A program made the translations under genes and the position numbers. A stretch of 56,306 nt of DNA, taken from assembly GCA_024636835.1 (NCBI GenBank), contig JAGXGH010000029.1:1-56306 (forward strand), given 5' to 3'. A model generated the notes under the pieces. The model was given only the letters and a program-made list of their open reading frames with translations. It had not been told where the DNA came from and searched no databases. Positions 15,273 to 23,261 of the stretch are shown one piece after another; the first letter of the stretch is position 1; each line of letters starts with the position of its first letter. This DNA is from Verrucomicrobiales bacterium (GTDB lineage Bacteria; Verrucomicrobiota; Verrucomicrobiia; Verrucomicrobiales; SLCJ01).

Positions 15273-17009
15273 ATGCTCACCCTTCTTGAAATCCTCGGTA
15301 GCCTCGGCGTGTTCCTTTACGGAATGAAGATCACTTCAGAGGGGGTGCAAAAGACCGCCGGTGATAGGATGCGCACTTTCTTGGCGACGATGACCAAGAA
15401 CCGATTTGCAGGTCTTTTCACGGGGATGTTCACTACTTGCTTACTACAATCGAGTTCGGTGACCACGGTGATCACGGTGAGTTTTGTGAGCGCCGGATTG
15501 CTCACTCTTTTGGAATCCGTGGGGGTGATCATGGGTGCGAACCTGGGCACCACCGTCACAGCGTGGTTGATCGCCTTCGTCCCAAAGTTTAAGATTGGTG
15601 CGGTAGCGTTACCTTTGGTCGGCCTGGGTATCCCGTTTATCTTCGCTGGAAAGGGGAAGTGGAAGAGCTTTGGTGAAACTCTGATAGGATTTGGTCTGCT
15701 ATTTCTTGGGCTTGTCATGCTCAAGGACGCCGTTCCCGACGTGCAGGAGATGATGAAAACCGACCCTGGTTTTGCGACATCAGTGCAGGGGTTTATCGAA
15801 TCGATCAGTGGATATGGGTTCTTCTCTCTGCTCTTGTTTGTAGCGATTGGTACTGTTCTGACGGTTTGTGTGCAGTCCTCTTCGGCGGCGATGGCGATTA
15901 CCGTGATGCTTGCCCTGAACGGCTGGATCAACCTGGAGATGTCGATGGCAATCGTATTGGGTGAGAACATCGGAACGACGGTGACGGCGTGGTTGGCATC
16001 TCTCGGCGCAACAGTGAATGCGAAGCGTGCTGCCAGAGTGCACTTTCTCTTTAATATGATCGGCGTGTGCTGGATGCTTCTGGTGTTCAACTGGTATGCG
16101 CCATTCGTCGTCTCTTTGGCAGATATGCTGCCGGCGTCCGTCCGCGTTTCAGATAAACTCACTGGTGACCTGCCGTTCACGCTAGCGATCTTTCACACGA
16201 CCTTTAATCTGATCAATATCTGTCTATTGATTGGATTTGCACCACAGTTGGCAAAGATCGTCGAGTGCTGGGTAAAGGATACAGAGGGATCTGCGGGAGT
16301 GAAGCCGAGATTGCGTTACATCAGCCAAAGCATGGTGGATGTAGGTGAACTGAATTTACCGGAAGCTGAAAATGCAGTACGCCAAATGGCGGTGATGAAC
16401 CTCGAAATGATGGATACTTTTTTGGAGATCTATAACCATCCGGGGGAGAACAAAAGTGCTGAGGTGGTGAAGCTCAAGCAGATGGAAAAGCACACCGATC
16501 AGATGCTTGAGGATATTACCAGCTACTTGGTGAAAAGCTCTACCCATGAGTTGGACGAAGTCTCCGCGAGGTCGGTTGCCTCCATGTTCCACGCCGTATC
16601 CGAGATGGAACAGGTCGGGGATTGTATCCGTCGCTTGACCAAGTTGGTGGCGCGAAAATACAAAACAGGGAGTGAGTTTTTGCCGGAAGTTGACGAGCGT
16701 ATCAAGAGGCTTTCGGAAACGGTTCGTGAGTTTATTTTATTCTATGGTGAGCGATTGTTCAGCGAAGTGGATGACGAGGCGATCGCACGCGCCAAGCAGC
16801 TAGAGAAGATGACGAATAGGATGCGCAAGGGGTTGCGGGCAGATGCCACCGAGCGGATGCGTGAGACTGGAGATCCAGAAGCCGAGATGCTCAACATCGA
16901 TATGGCAGCTCAGTTGGAGCGGATTGGAAATCACGCCTTGAATATCATGGAATCGAGCCAGAATATTGAGCCGGAGGAGTTCGCTAATGAGCTCCGTCCC
17001 ACGACTTGA
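15273..17009 (+). CDS. Na+/phosphate cotransporter family protein with C-terminal PhoU-like domain
   Basis: 578 residues. The first 335 or so contain the two inverted Na/Pi-cotransporter repeats, each with the diagnostic QSSS motif: LLQSSSVTTVITV near residue 59 and VQSSSAAMAITV near 201. Each is followed by GANLGTTVTAW or GENIGTTVTAW. From about residue 345 the chain is soluble and helical with PhoU-like character (repeated E-M-x-x-D/E heptads, FHAVSEMEQVGDCIRR). Family members import phosphate in symport with sodium. The next gene, a PhoR-like sensor kinase, overlaps its end, which supports a phosphate role. Confidence 0.9.
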   Translation: MLTLLEILGSLGVFLYGMKITSEGVQKTAGDRMRTFLATMTKNRFAGLFTGMFTTCLLQSSSVTTVITVSFVSAGLLTLLESVGVIMGANLGTTVTAWLIAFVPKFKIGAVALPLVGLGIPFIFAGKGKWKSFGETLIGFGLLFLGLVMLKDAVPDVQEMMKTDPGFATSVQGFIESISGYGFFSLLLFVAIGTVLTVCVQSSSAAMAITVMLALNGWINLEMSMAIVLGENIGTTVTAWLASLGATVNAKRAARVHFLFNMIGVCWMLLVFNWYAPFVVSLADMLPASVRVSDKLTGDLPFTLAIFHTTFNLINICLLIGFAPQLAKIVECWVKDTEGSAGVKPRLRYISQSMVDVGELNLPEAENAVRQMAVMNLEMMDTFLEIYNHPGENKSAEVVKLKQMEKHTDQMLEDITSYLVKSSTHELDEVSARSVASMFHAVSEMEQVGDCIRRLTKLVARKYKTGSEFLPEVDERIKRLSETVREFILFYGERLFSEVDDEAIARAKQLEKMTNRMRKGLRADATERMRETGDPEAEMLNIDMAAQLERIGNHALNIMESSQNIEPEEFANELRPTT

Positions 17010-17011
17010 TT

Positions 17012-18214
17012 ATGGAATGGCTTGTATTTTTAATTCTTGGGCTGATTGCAGGTGTCGCTGTTGGGTTGGTCATGGCGCAGCGCCGACCAAAAGTCGAGTT
17101 GCCAAGCAATCAAGAGCCTGTTGAGCCGACAGAGATTGTGGAGACGGTAGACGTTGCCGCAGGAGAGATTCTAGACAGCTTGCCCGATGCAGTTTTATTG
17201 GTCGATGATGCTCACTTGGTGCGTTTTGCCAATGCTGGGGTTCGTGAGAAATACCAAGGAGTGAGTTTGCCAATGATGGAGAGCCAGCAAGGGAGAGCTC
17301 CGATGAAAACCTTACTGGAAGTTACCGGAGAGCACCGTTTTTCCTTACTCGTTCGTGATGTGTTCCAATCGGGACAATCGAAATCGATGGTGATCGAAGG
17401 GCCGGCAAGGCAGAGTGCTGATACATTTTGGCGAGTGGGTGCTGCGGTGTTCGCCGCCAATCAGCGTCGCAGAACGGTGCGCGTTTTAATTCACGATATT
17501 ACCGATGAGGTGAGACTCGATCGCGTCCGTCGCGATTTTGTATCGAATGCTTCACATGAATTGCGGACACCATTGACGATGATTGGCGGGTCGTTTGAAG
17601 CGCTTTCAGATGATGATTTGCCGCCATCGATTCGCCAAAAAATGGTGGAAAGTGGCCAGCGGAATACCAAGAGAATGGCGCGTCTAATCGACGATATGCT
17701 GACACTATCGAAAGCGGAGAATCCAGATGACTCGCTGAATCTCGCGCCGATGATGGTGCGTCCATTGGTGGAAAAAGTGGTGGATCAGTTGCATCCATTG
17801 ATCGAGGAAGTTGACGCGGAGGTGCTCAATGAAATCCCGGAGGATTTACCCGAGCTCAAGGGCGATGAATTTTACTGGGAGCAGGTTTTTTACAATCTCG
17901 TCGAGAACGCGCTCAAATATCGTCGTAATGATGTGAAACCATGCGTGACGATTGGCGCACAGGTGGCCGATGGTTTGGTTGAGATGTGGGTGCAGGATAA
18001 CGGGAGAGGGATCCCCGGCCGTCATTTGCCGCACGTTTTCCGCCGATTCTTTCGCGGAGAGATCAGTCACAACCAGCAGGACGTCAAGGGGACGGGACTC
18101 GGGCTCTCGATCGTCAAGCGTGCGGTGGAGGCACAAGGCGGAGCGGTAGCTGTGGAATCTGAAGTGAATGAGGGCACTCGCTTCACGATGACGCTGCCGG
18201 TGAACACTCCTTGA
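17012..18214 (+). CDS. PhoR-like sensor histidine kinase
   Basis: 400 residues from ATG 17012, two bases after the transporter stop (a TTG at 17006 overlaps it). One N-terminal membrane helix (MEWLVFLILGLIAGVAVGLV) is followed by a PAS-like domain at about 50-160. The kinase core has the H-box FVSNASHELRTPLT, the N-box NLVENALKY, G1 DNGRGIP, the F-box region and G2 GTGLGLSIVK. It has a single membrane helix and no large periplasmic domain, as in PhoR, which senses the state of the phosphate transporter. The overlap with the Na/Pi-PhoU gene strengthens that reading. No response regulator is adjacent, so the partner lies elsewhere. Confidence 0.88.
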   Translation: MEWLVFLILGLIAGVAVGLVMAQRRPKVELPSNQEPVEPTEIVETVDVAAGEILDSLPDAVLLVDDAHLVRFANAGVREKYQGVSLPMMESQQGRAPMKTLLEVTGEHRFSLLVRDVFQSGQSKSMVIEGPARQSADTFWRVGAAVFAANQRRRTVRVLIHDITDEVRLDRVRRDFVSNASHELRTPLTMIGGSFEALSDDDLPPSIRQKMVESGQRNTKRMARLIDDMLTLSKAENPDDSLNLAPMMVRPLVEKVVDQLHPLIEEVDAEVLNEIPEDLPELKGDEFYWEQVFYNLVENALKYRRNDVKPCVTIGAQVADGLVEMWVQDNGRGIPGRHLPHVFRRFFRGEISHNQQDVKGTGLGLSIVKRAVEAQGGAVAVESEVNEGTRFTMTLPVNTP

Positions 18215-18250
18215 GGAAAAACTCTGAGGCCATTCATTTCAAAAGTGTCT

Positions 18251-18358
18251 CATGCCGGTTTTGAATAAAAATATGACTATTCACCGCGCACAAGTGGCTC
18301 ACAATCAACCAATTTCGCGTTCTCTCTTCCGTCAGATCAATACCAAGATTTGGTATCA
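18251..18358 (+). repeat. 105-bp dispersed element with terminal palindrome, copy A
   Basis: Starts catgccggttttgaataaaa and ends with the palindrome ATACCAAGATTTGGTAT plus ca. It is nearly identical to copy C (55192) and, inverted, to copy B (37737). The exception is about 15 bases in the middle (18313-18331) that differ in all three. The ends carry short imperfect inverted repeats (tcatgcc / ggtatca). It fills the gap between the sensor kinase and the oxidoreductase and ends 25 bases before the latter's ATG. Confidence 0.9.
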
Positions 18359-18383
18359 ATGATTGTTGGTATTAGGGTTGGGA

Positions 18384-19385
18384 ATGATGAAAGCCATTCA
18401 GTTTAAGGCGGCGGATTCGATTGTTGCCGAGATGATCGAGATTGAAAAACCCTCTGCGAAAGGGCGTGATGTGTTGGTGCGAGTTGACGCAATCGCGATG
18501 AATCCAGTGGACACAAAGGTGCGCCCGAAGGTGGGCGACGATGATCGTATATTGGGGTTCGATGCGGCGGGCACGATTGTGGAGTGTGGTGAGTTGGTAG
18601 ACCGTCTCGAACTTGGAGATATGGTGTATTATTCCGGTAATATTCAGCGTTCGGGGTCGAATGCGGAGTTTCAATTGGTTGACGAGCGCTTGGTCGGAAG
18701 GCGCCCTGGCTCGATATCACCAGCGCAGGCGGCATCGGTTCCCTTGACTGCGGTTACGGCTTGGGAAGCATTGTTCGATCGTCTTCTGATCGATAGAAAT
18801 GGCGGCAATAGCGGCCAGACTTTGCTGATTATTGGTGGTGCAGGTGGAATGGGGTCGATGGGGATCCAGTTGGCAAAACTCGCAGGTCTCACGGTTGTCG
18901 CCACAGCCTCGCGTGAAGAAAGTTCTGCCTGGTGCCGGGAACTTGGAGCCGATCATGTGATTGATCATCGAGATCCCTTGCTTCCCCAACTGCAACAGTT
19001 GGGGGTGGAGGCAGTGGATTATATTGCGAACTTCAACAATACGTCAGCCTATTGGGAGGCGATGGGCGAGATCGTTGCTCCTCAGGGCAAAGTAGTTCTT
19101 ATCGTCGAGCCAGAGGGCGCACTCCAGCTAGGTGGTGCCTTCAAAAGCAAAAGCGTCACCATTGTGTGGGAGTTCATGGCCACTCGACCTATTTTTAACA
19201 CGCCTGATGTAGGCAGGCAGGCGTGGATTCTCGATCAGATTACCGAGCTCATTGAGTCCGGTAATCTGAGGACGACGGTGGGCGAAGTGATGGGCACAAT
19301 AAATGTCGAAAATTTGGTAGCTGCGCACCAGGCGATCGAATCTGGTAGGACGATCGGCAAGCTCGTTCTCGAAGGCTGGGATTAA
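18384..19385 (+). CDS. zinc-type alcohol dehydrogenase-like oxidoreductase
   Basis: 333 residues from the ATG ATG at 18384; an earlier TTG at 18363 would start inside the flank of a repeat. A medium-chain reductase: the GroES-like N-terminal part has the NPVDTKVR motif and ILGFDAAGTIVECG. A Rossmann fold follows, with IIGGAGGMGSMGIQLAKLAG and LGADHVIDH, then the C-terminal ESGRTIGKLVLE. The pattern fits the 'zinc-binding alcohol dehydrogenase family' related to quinone oxidoreductases, and the zinc-ligand Cys/His set of true alcohol dehydrogenases is not evident. It probably uses NADPH; the substrate is unknown. Confidence 0.85.
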   Translation: MMKAIQFKAADSIVAEMIEIEKPSAKGRDVLVRVDAIAMNPVDTKVRPKVGDDDRILGFDAAGTIVECGELVDRLELGDMVYYSGNIQRSGSNAEFQLVDERLVGRRPGSISPAQAASVPLTAVTAWEALFDRLLIDRNGGNSGQTLLIIGGAGGMGSMGIQLAKLAGLTVVATASREESSAWCRELGADHVIDHRDPLLPQLQQLGVEAVDYIANFNNTSAYWEAMGEIVAPQGKVVLIVEPEGALQLGGAFKSKSVTIVWEFMATRPIFNTPDVGRQAWILDQITELIESGNLRTTVGEVMGTINVENLVAAHQAIESGRTIGKLVLEGWD

Positions 19386-19514
19386 AGAATTAACCGGAGA
19401 ACCGACACTCTTGAAGGTATCCGATTTTTCTTAAACGCTCCTTTTTTTAGACTCGTCAGCCGCACGCATTTTCCGTCATGGAAAATGTCTCTATCGTGGG
19501 TAAGGTGCGGCGTC

Positions 19515-21515
19515 ATGCTAGCTATCCAGAATGTTCGTATCCAATACGGCAGCCGAGTGCTGTTCAAAGACCTGTCCTTCGTTATTCAAGGTAAGGAGCG
19601 CGTTGCGTGTGTCGGCCCGAACGGTGCGGGGAAGTCGACCTTGATGAAGGTGGTGATCGGTAAGATCACGCCCGATGGTGGAAAAATTGTCAAAGCCAAG
19701 GCAGTGCGTGTTGGCTACCTGGCTCAGGAGGGGATTGAATCCACGGGCAAGACTCTGATGCAGGAAGCGGAAAGCGCTTTCGGCGACGTGATGGAAATTC
19801 AGCAGCGTATGGACGAGCTGGTGAGTGATCTGGAGACTCTCGACCACGAAAGTGACGAATATTCCGAAACTCTCGACCGCATGGCGGATCTACAGAACCA
19901 GCTCGAGGAACATGATATTTCGCGCATCCGCCCGCGGATCGAGACGATTCTGCGCGGCCTTGGTTTCAAGCAGGCTGACTTTTCCCGGATGACCGAAGAG
20001 TTTTCCGGCGGTTGGCAGATGCGTATCGCGCTTTCAAAGCTCCTTCTCCAAGAGCCTGAAGTTCTGATGCTCGACGAACCGACCAACCACCTCGACATTG
20101 AGGCTCAGCGTTGGTTGGAAAGTTACCTGCGCACGTATCGTGGCTCGATTCTCCTTATCTCCCACGACCGTGCCTTCCTCGATACACTTTGCACACGGAC
20201 TATCGCGTTCGGTCATGGACGGGTTGAGGAATATGCAGGCAACTATTCGTTCTACGAAAAGGAGAGTATCATCCGCCGCGAGCAGCTCGAAAAGGCAGCC
20301 GCCAACCAGAAGCGTGAGATTGATAAAGCCGAGGATTTCATCAACCGTTTCCGAGCCAAGGCGTCCAAGGCAAAGCAGGCCCAGAGCCGCATCAAGATGC
20401 TTGAGAAGGTCGAACGGATCGAACTCGAACAAGAAGGCCCCGAGATCAAATTCAAGTTTCCTCCTGCGCCACCGAGCGGTCAGGCCGTGGTGAAGCTGGA
20501 GGGCGTTTCAAAACATTACAGCAGCGACAAGAAAATCATCAACAACTGGACACACACCATTGAGAAGGGTGATCGAATTGCGGTGGTCGGGGTGAACGGT
20601 GCAGGGAAGTCGACATTCTCCCGAGTGGTCGCTGGCAAAGAAGAGCTGACAAGCGGCACCATGACCTTTGGTCACAATGTGATTCTGAATCACTTCGCCC
20701 AGGACCAGGCCGAGGAGCTCAATCCAAATCTTACCGCGCTCGAGACCTTGGAGGAAGTGGATACGCGAGGTGCGAAGATCGACAAGCGATCCATCCTTGG
20801 CTGTTTCCTTTTCCGAGGTGACGATGTGTTTAAATCGGTCAGCGTTCTTTCCGGCGGTGAGAGAGGGCGATTGGCCTTGGCAAAAATGCTGCTCAGCCCA
20901 TCGAACTTTCTGGTTCTCGACGAACCCACCAACCACCTTGATATGCAGTCGCAGGCGCGCTTGCGATCTGCGCTGCAGGAATACGAGGGAACGTTTGCGA
21001 TCGTCTCGCACAACCGCGATTTCTTGGACCCGCTGGTCAACAAAGTGCTCGAGTTCCGTGTTGGCGCACCGCCTCGTCTCTATCTAGGAAACGTGAGTTA
21101 CTACCTCGAAAAGCGCGATGAAGAAGAGCGTGAACTCGCTCGCAGCGAAGCTATCCAGGGGCCAGCCGTGCCTGCAAATGAACCGGCGAAGGCGGGTTTG
21201 ACTGGAAGTCTGAGTGGCGCCAACCGCAAAGAGCAACGGCGCATTGAAGCGGAGATTCGCCAGAAGCGCACCAAGGTCTTGAAGCCCCTTGAAGAGAAGC
21301 TGGAAGGGATTGAAGAACTCATCGCTGATTTGGAAAAGACCAAAGCAGAAATGGTGGTGCGAATGGACGATCTCTCAACCTTCGACAGCAAAGAGGAAGC
21401 ACAGCTATTCTTGAAGCGCTTCCGCGACAACGAAAATATTCTTGAAAAGGCCTATTCCGATTGGAGTGAGGTCAGTGAAGATTTGGAAAAAGTAATCGCA
21501 GAGATTGGTGAGTAG
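19515..21515 (+). CDS. ABC-F family ATP-binding protein
   Basis: 666 residues from ATG 19515; the frame is open from 19485 but residues before MLAIQNVRIQYG are not family-like. Two ABC domains with no membrane part: Walker A GPNGAGKST and GVNGAGKST, signatures FSGGWQMRIALSKLL and LSGGERGRLALAKML, and Walker B LMLDEPTNHLD and LVLDEPTNHLD. The basic, charged linker typical of ABC-F proteins sits between them (about 255-310), and a coiled coil forms the last 90 residues. ABC-F proteins bind the ribosomal E site and rescue stalled or antibiotic-bound ribosomes, or are of the Uup type. It is not clear which subgroup this is. Confidence 0.92.
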   Translation: MLAIQNVRIQYGSRVLFKDLSFVIQGKERVACVGPNGAGKSTLMKVVIGKITPDGGKIVKAKAVRVGYLAQEGIESTGKTLMQEAESAFGDVMEIQQRMDELVSDLETLDHESDEYSETLDRMADLQNQLEEHDISRIRPRIETILRGLGFKQADFSRMTEEFSGGWQMRIALSKLLLQEPEVLMLDEPTNHLDIEAQRWLESYLRTYRGSILLISHDRAFLDTLCTRTIAFGHGRVEEYAGNYSFYEKESIIRREQLEKAAANQKREIDKAEDFINRFRAKASKAKQAQSRIKMLEKVERIELEQEGPEIKFKFPPAPPSGQAVVKLEGVSKHYSSDKKIINNWTHTIEKGDRIAVVGVNGAGKSTFSRVVAGKEELTSGTMTFGHNVILNHFAQDQAEELNPNLTALETLEEVDTRGAKIDKRSILGCFLFRGDDVFKSVSVLSGGERGRLALAKMLLSPSNFLVLDEPTNHLDMQSQARLRSALQEYEGTFAIVSHNRDFLDPLVNKVLEFRVGAPPRLYLGNVSYYLEKRDEEERELARSEAIQGPAVPANEPAKAGLTGSLSGANRKEQRRIEAEIRQKRTKVLKPLEEKLEGIEELIADLEKTKAEMVVRMDDLSTFDSKEEAQLFLKRFRDNENILEKAYSDWSEVSEDLEKVIAEIGE

Positions 21516-21547
21516 GGAGGTGCTTATTGGAGAATGGAGAATGGCTT

Positions 21548-21616
21548 GGTGGCAGGATGCCACCGCCACGGGTGGTGCTTTGGCAAGGCGGCAAGATGCC
21601 ACTGCCACGGGTGGGG
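21548..21616 (+). repeat. two tandem 39-bp hairpin units in the intergenic gap
   Basis: The unit ggcaggatgccaccgccacg, then ggtgg, at 21551 is repeated at 21590 with three changes. The first copy contains a perfect hairpin, GGTGGCA-GGA-TGCCACC (21548-21564). The rest of the gap (21516-21848) holds two degenerate copies of the heptamer TGCTACC near 21650 and no gene. Confidence 0.7.
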
Positions 21617-21848
21617 CTTGCGCCCGTCGCTATCTGGAGCCTGACTTCTACTACCTGCTACCTGAGAAATGGGGAACAGGGTGCTTTGGTGTCCAACGAA
21701 ATGTCACTCAGCGTCCTCCGCCACCGAGTAAACTCGGGATATGAAAGAGAGCCCCTGTTTGTATGCCGCGATTGGAAATTTTTCCGATGTATCGAATGCC
21801 CCTGAAATCCTCTCGACGCGTGGGGTGAGCGGGGTAGATTAAAGGAAG

Positions 21849-22619
21849 ATGAACGACGAGTCGAAGCAAGCGAAGTTAAGTTATTTGGTCTGTGCCACGC
21901 ACCGGAGTGGAAGCAATTTGTTCTGCCAGGCGCTTTGGTTGAGTGAACTCGCTGGGTTTCCTCAGGAGTGTTTTTCGCCGACCCGGTCGCCGATCATTGC
22001 GGATGAGCACGGACTCATGTCTCCTGACGATTCCTTTGCCGGGTATTTGTCCGATCTGCTCGCCAAACGCAAAACAGAGAACGGTGTGTTCGGTGCCAAA
22101 ATGATGTGGAAGCACATGGATTGGTTTGCCGAGCAGTTACGCAAGGATCCCGCAAATGCAGGCGTTGGGGCGGACACGGTCGCGGCCATGCTCGACCACG
22201 CTTTTCCCAATCTGAAATATTTATGGGTGCGCCGACGCGATAAAGTGAGGCAGGCGATCTCGCTCTGTAAGGCGAAGCAGACGAAGGTTTACAATTCGAT
22301 GCAGGAAGATAGTGGACGCACCGCGGACGATGTGGAGTTGGTCTACGATTTTCACAGTATCGACAAAGAGCTTAAGCGCTTTGAAAAAGAGGAGGCGGCT
22401 TGGCAGAAATATTTTAGCGAGAATGGGATTTCACCCTTTGTGATCGAGTATGAAAACTTCGTGAAGAGCTATTCCGAAACAGCGATCGAGGCACTGCACT
22501 TTCTTGGCGTTGAAGTTCCCGAGGGGTATGAGCAACCGCAATCGCACTATCGCAAACAGGCGGATTCGGTAAACAATGAATGGTATGCGCGCTATCAGTC
22601 AGATGCGTCGAATCGATGA
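21849..22619 (+). CDS. Stf0-type sulfotransferase
   Basis: 256 residues, normal for Stf0 sulfotransferases, which move sulfate from PAPS to a sugar such as trehalose. The 5'-phosphosulfate-binding loop is CATHRSGSNLFCQAL near residues 15-29. The 3'-phosphate-binding strand is WVRRRDKVRQAISLCKAKQT, with the Arg and Ser expected. FGAKMMWKH is the typical middle motif, and the C terminus (PQSHYRKQADSVNNEW) matches the family ending. It stands alone, so the acceptor sugar cannot be told. Confidence 0.85.
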   Translation: MNDESKQAKLSYLVCATHRSGSNLFCQALWLSELAGFPQECFSPTRSPIIADEHGLMSPDDSFAGYLSDLLAKRKTENGVFGAKMMWKHMDWFAEQLRKDPANAGVGADTVAAMLDHAFPNLKYLWVRRRDKVRQAISLCKAKQTKVYNSMQEDSGRTADDVELVYDFHSIDKELKRFEKEEAAWQKYFSENGISPFVIEYENFVKSYSETAIEALHFLGVEVPEGYEQPQSHYRKQADSVNNEWYARYQSDASNR

Positions 22620-22661
22620 TTTTTCGTGCTAAGTTGACTAAATTTCTGCTAGGGTAGGCTT

Positions 22662-23003
22662 ATGAAGTTCCTCGGATTTGCACTGTTGTTATCGGTTTCA
22701 GCCTTGTTGGTTGCTTGTGAAAGCTCACCACCGAAAAGTGAGGTGGCTGAGGTGCGAACTGGCACCTGGATTGATGTGCGCGGAGCCAGTGAGTTTGATG
22801 CAGGTCATCTGGACGGGGCGGTGAATATTCCGCACGATGTGATCGGCGATAAGGTCGCGGCAGTAGCGCCCGACAAGGATGCGGAGATCCATATATATTG
22901 TCGTTCGGGGCGCAGGTCTGATATCGCCTTGAAGACCCTTGAAGGTATGGGGTACACGAATGTGGTGAACGAGGGTGGCTACGCGCAGTTGAAGGGGCGG
23001 TAG
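22662..23003 (+). CDS. rhodanese-domain lipoprotein
   Basis: 113 residues. Signal sequence with lipobox LLVAC (Cys 19) gives a lipid-anchored envelope protein. A single rhodanese domain follows: WIDVRGASEFDAGHLDGAVN and the active-site loop C80-RSGRRS, a six-residue loop typical of sulfur carriers such as PspE. It transfers or carries sulfane sulfur. The gene starts 42 bases after the sulfotransferase stop in the same direction, so the two may be co-transcribed, though a functional link is only suggested. Confidence 0.88.
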   Translation: MKFLGFALLLSVSALLVACESSPPKSEVAEVRTGTWIDVRGASEFDAGHLDGAVNIPHDVIGDKVAAVAPDKDAEIHIYCRSGRRSDIALKTLEGMGYTNVVNEGGYAQLKGR

Positions 23004-23123
23004 GGATGTTGTGGTCGGTGATAGAGGATAGGGTATATACTGGCGCGCATTACGTTTTGTGAAATTTCACTGTGATGTTTAGAGCTGCAGAATACATCCT
23101 TGCAGAAGGCGCATTCAACGATC

Positions 23124-23138
23124 TACCCCAACGGGGTA
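23124..23138. other. small perfect hairpin with downstream T run between convergent genes
   Basis: TACCCC-AAC-GGGGTA forms a 6-bp hairpin between the rhodanese gene and the convergent YdbH-like gene. A ggtagcggc and seven T follow at about 23144-23160. It may act as a bidirectional terminator, but the T run is 16 bases from the stem. Confidence 0.4.
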
Positions 23139-23183
23139 ACGAAAGGTAGCGGCTTTTTTTAAATGTCGGAGGGTGGTGTGTAA

Positions 23184-23241
23184 GTGCGGCTGCGCCGGAG
23201 AGGGGTGTTAGCCGGCACGTCTAACCTACATTTTATGCGGC
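23184..23241 (-). repeat. dispersed repeat family F, copy 2
   Basis: The inverted partner of 14996-15054. It reads gtgttagccggcacgtctaa, then cctacattttatgcgg on the plus strand, with a GC-rich flank on the left. It lies 20 bases from the stop of the YdbH-like gene. Confidence 0.75.
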
Positions 23242-23261
23242 TCCACCGGGTTGTGGGGCGA

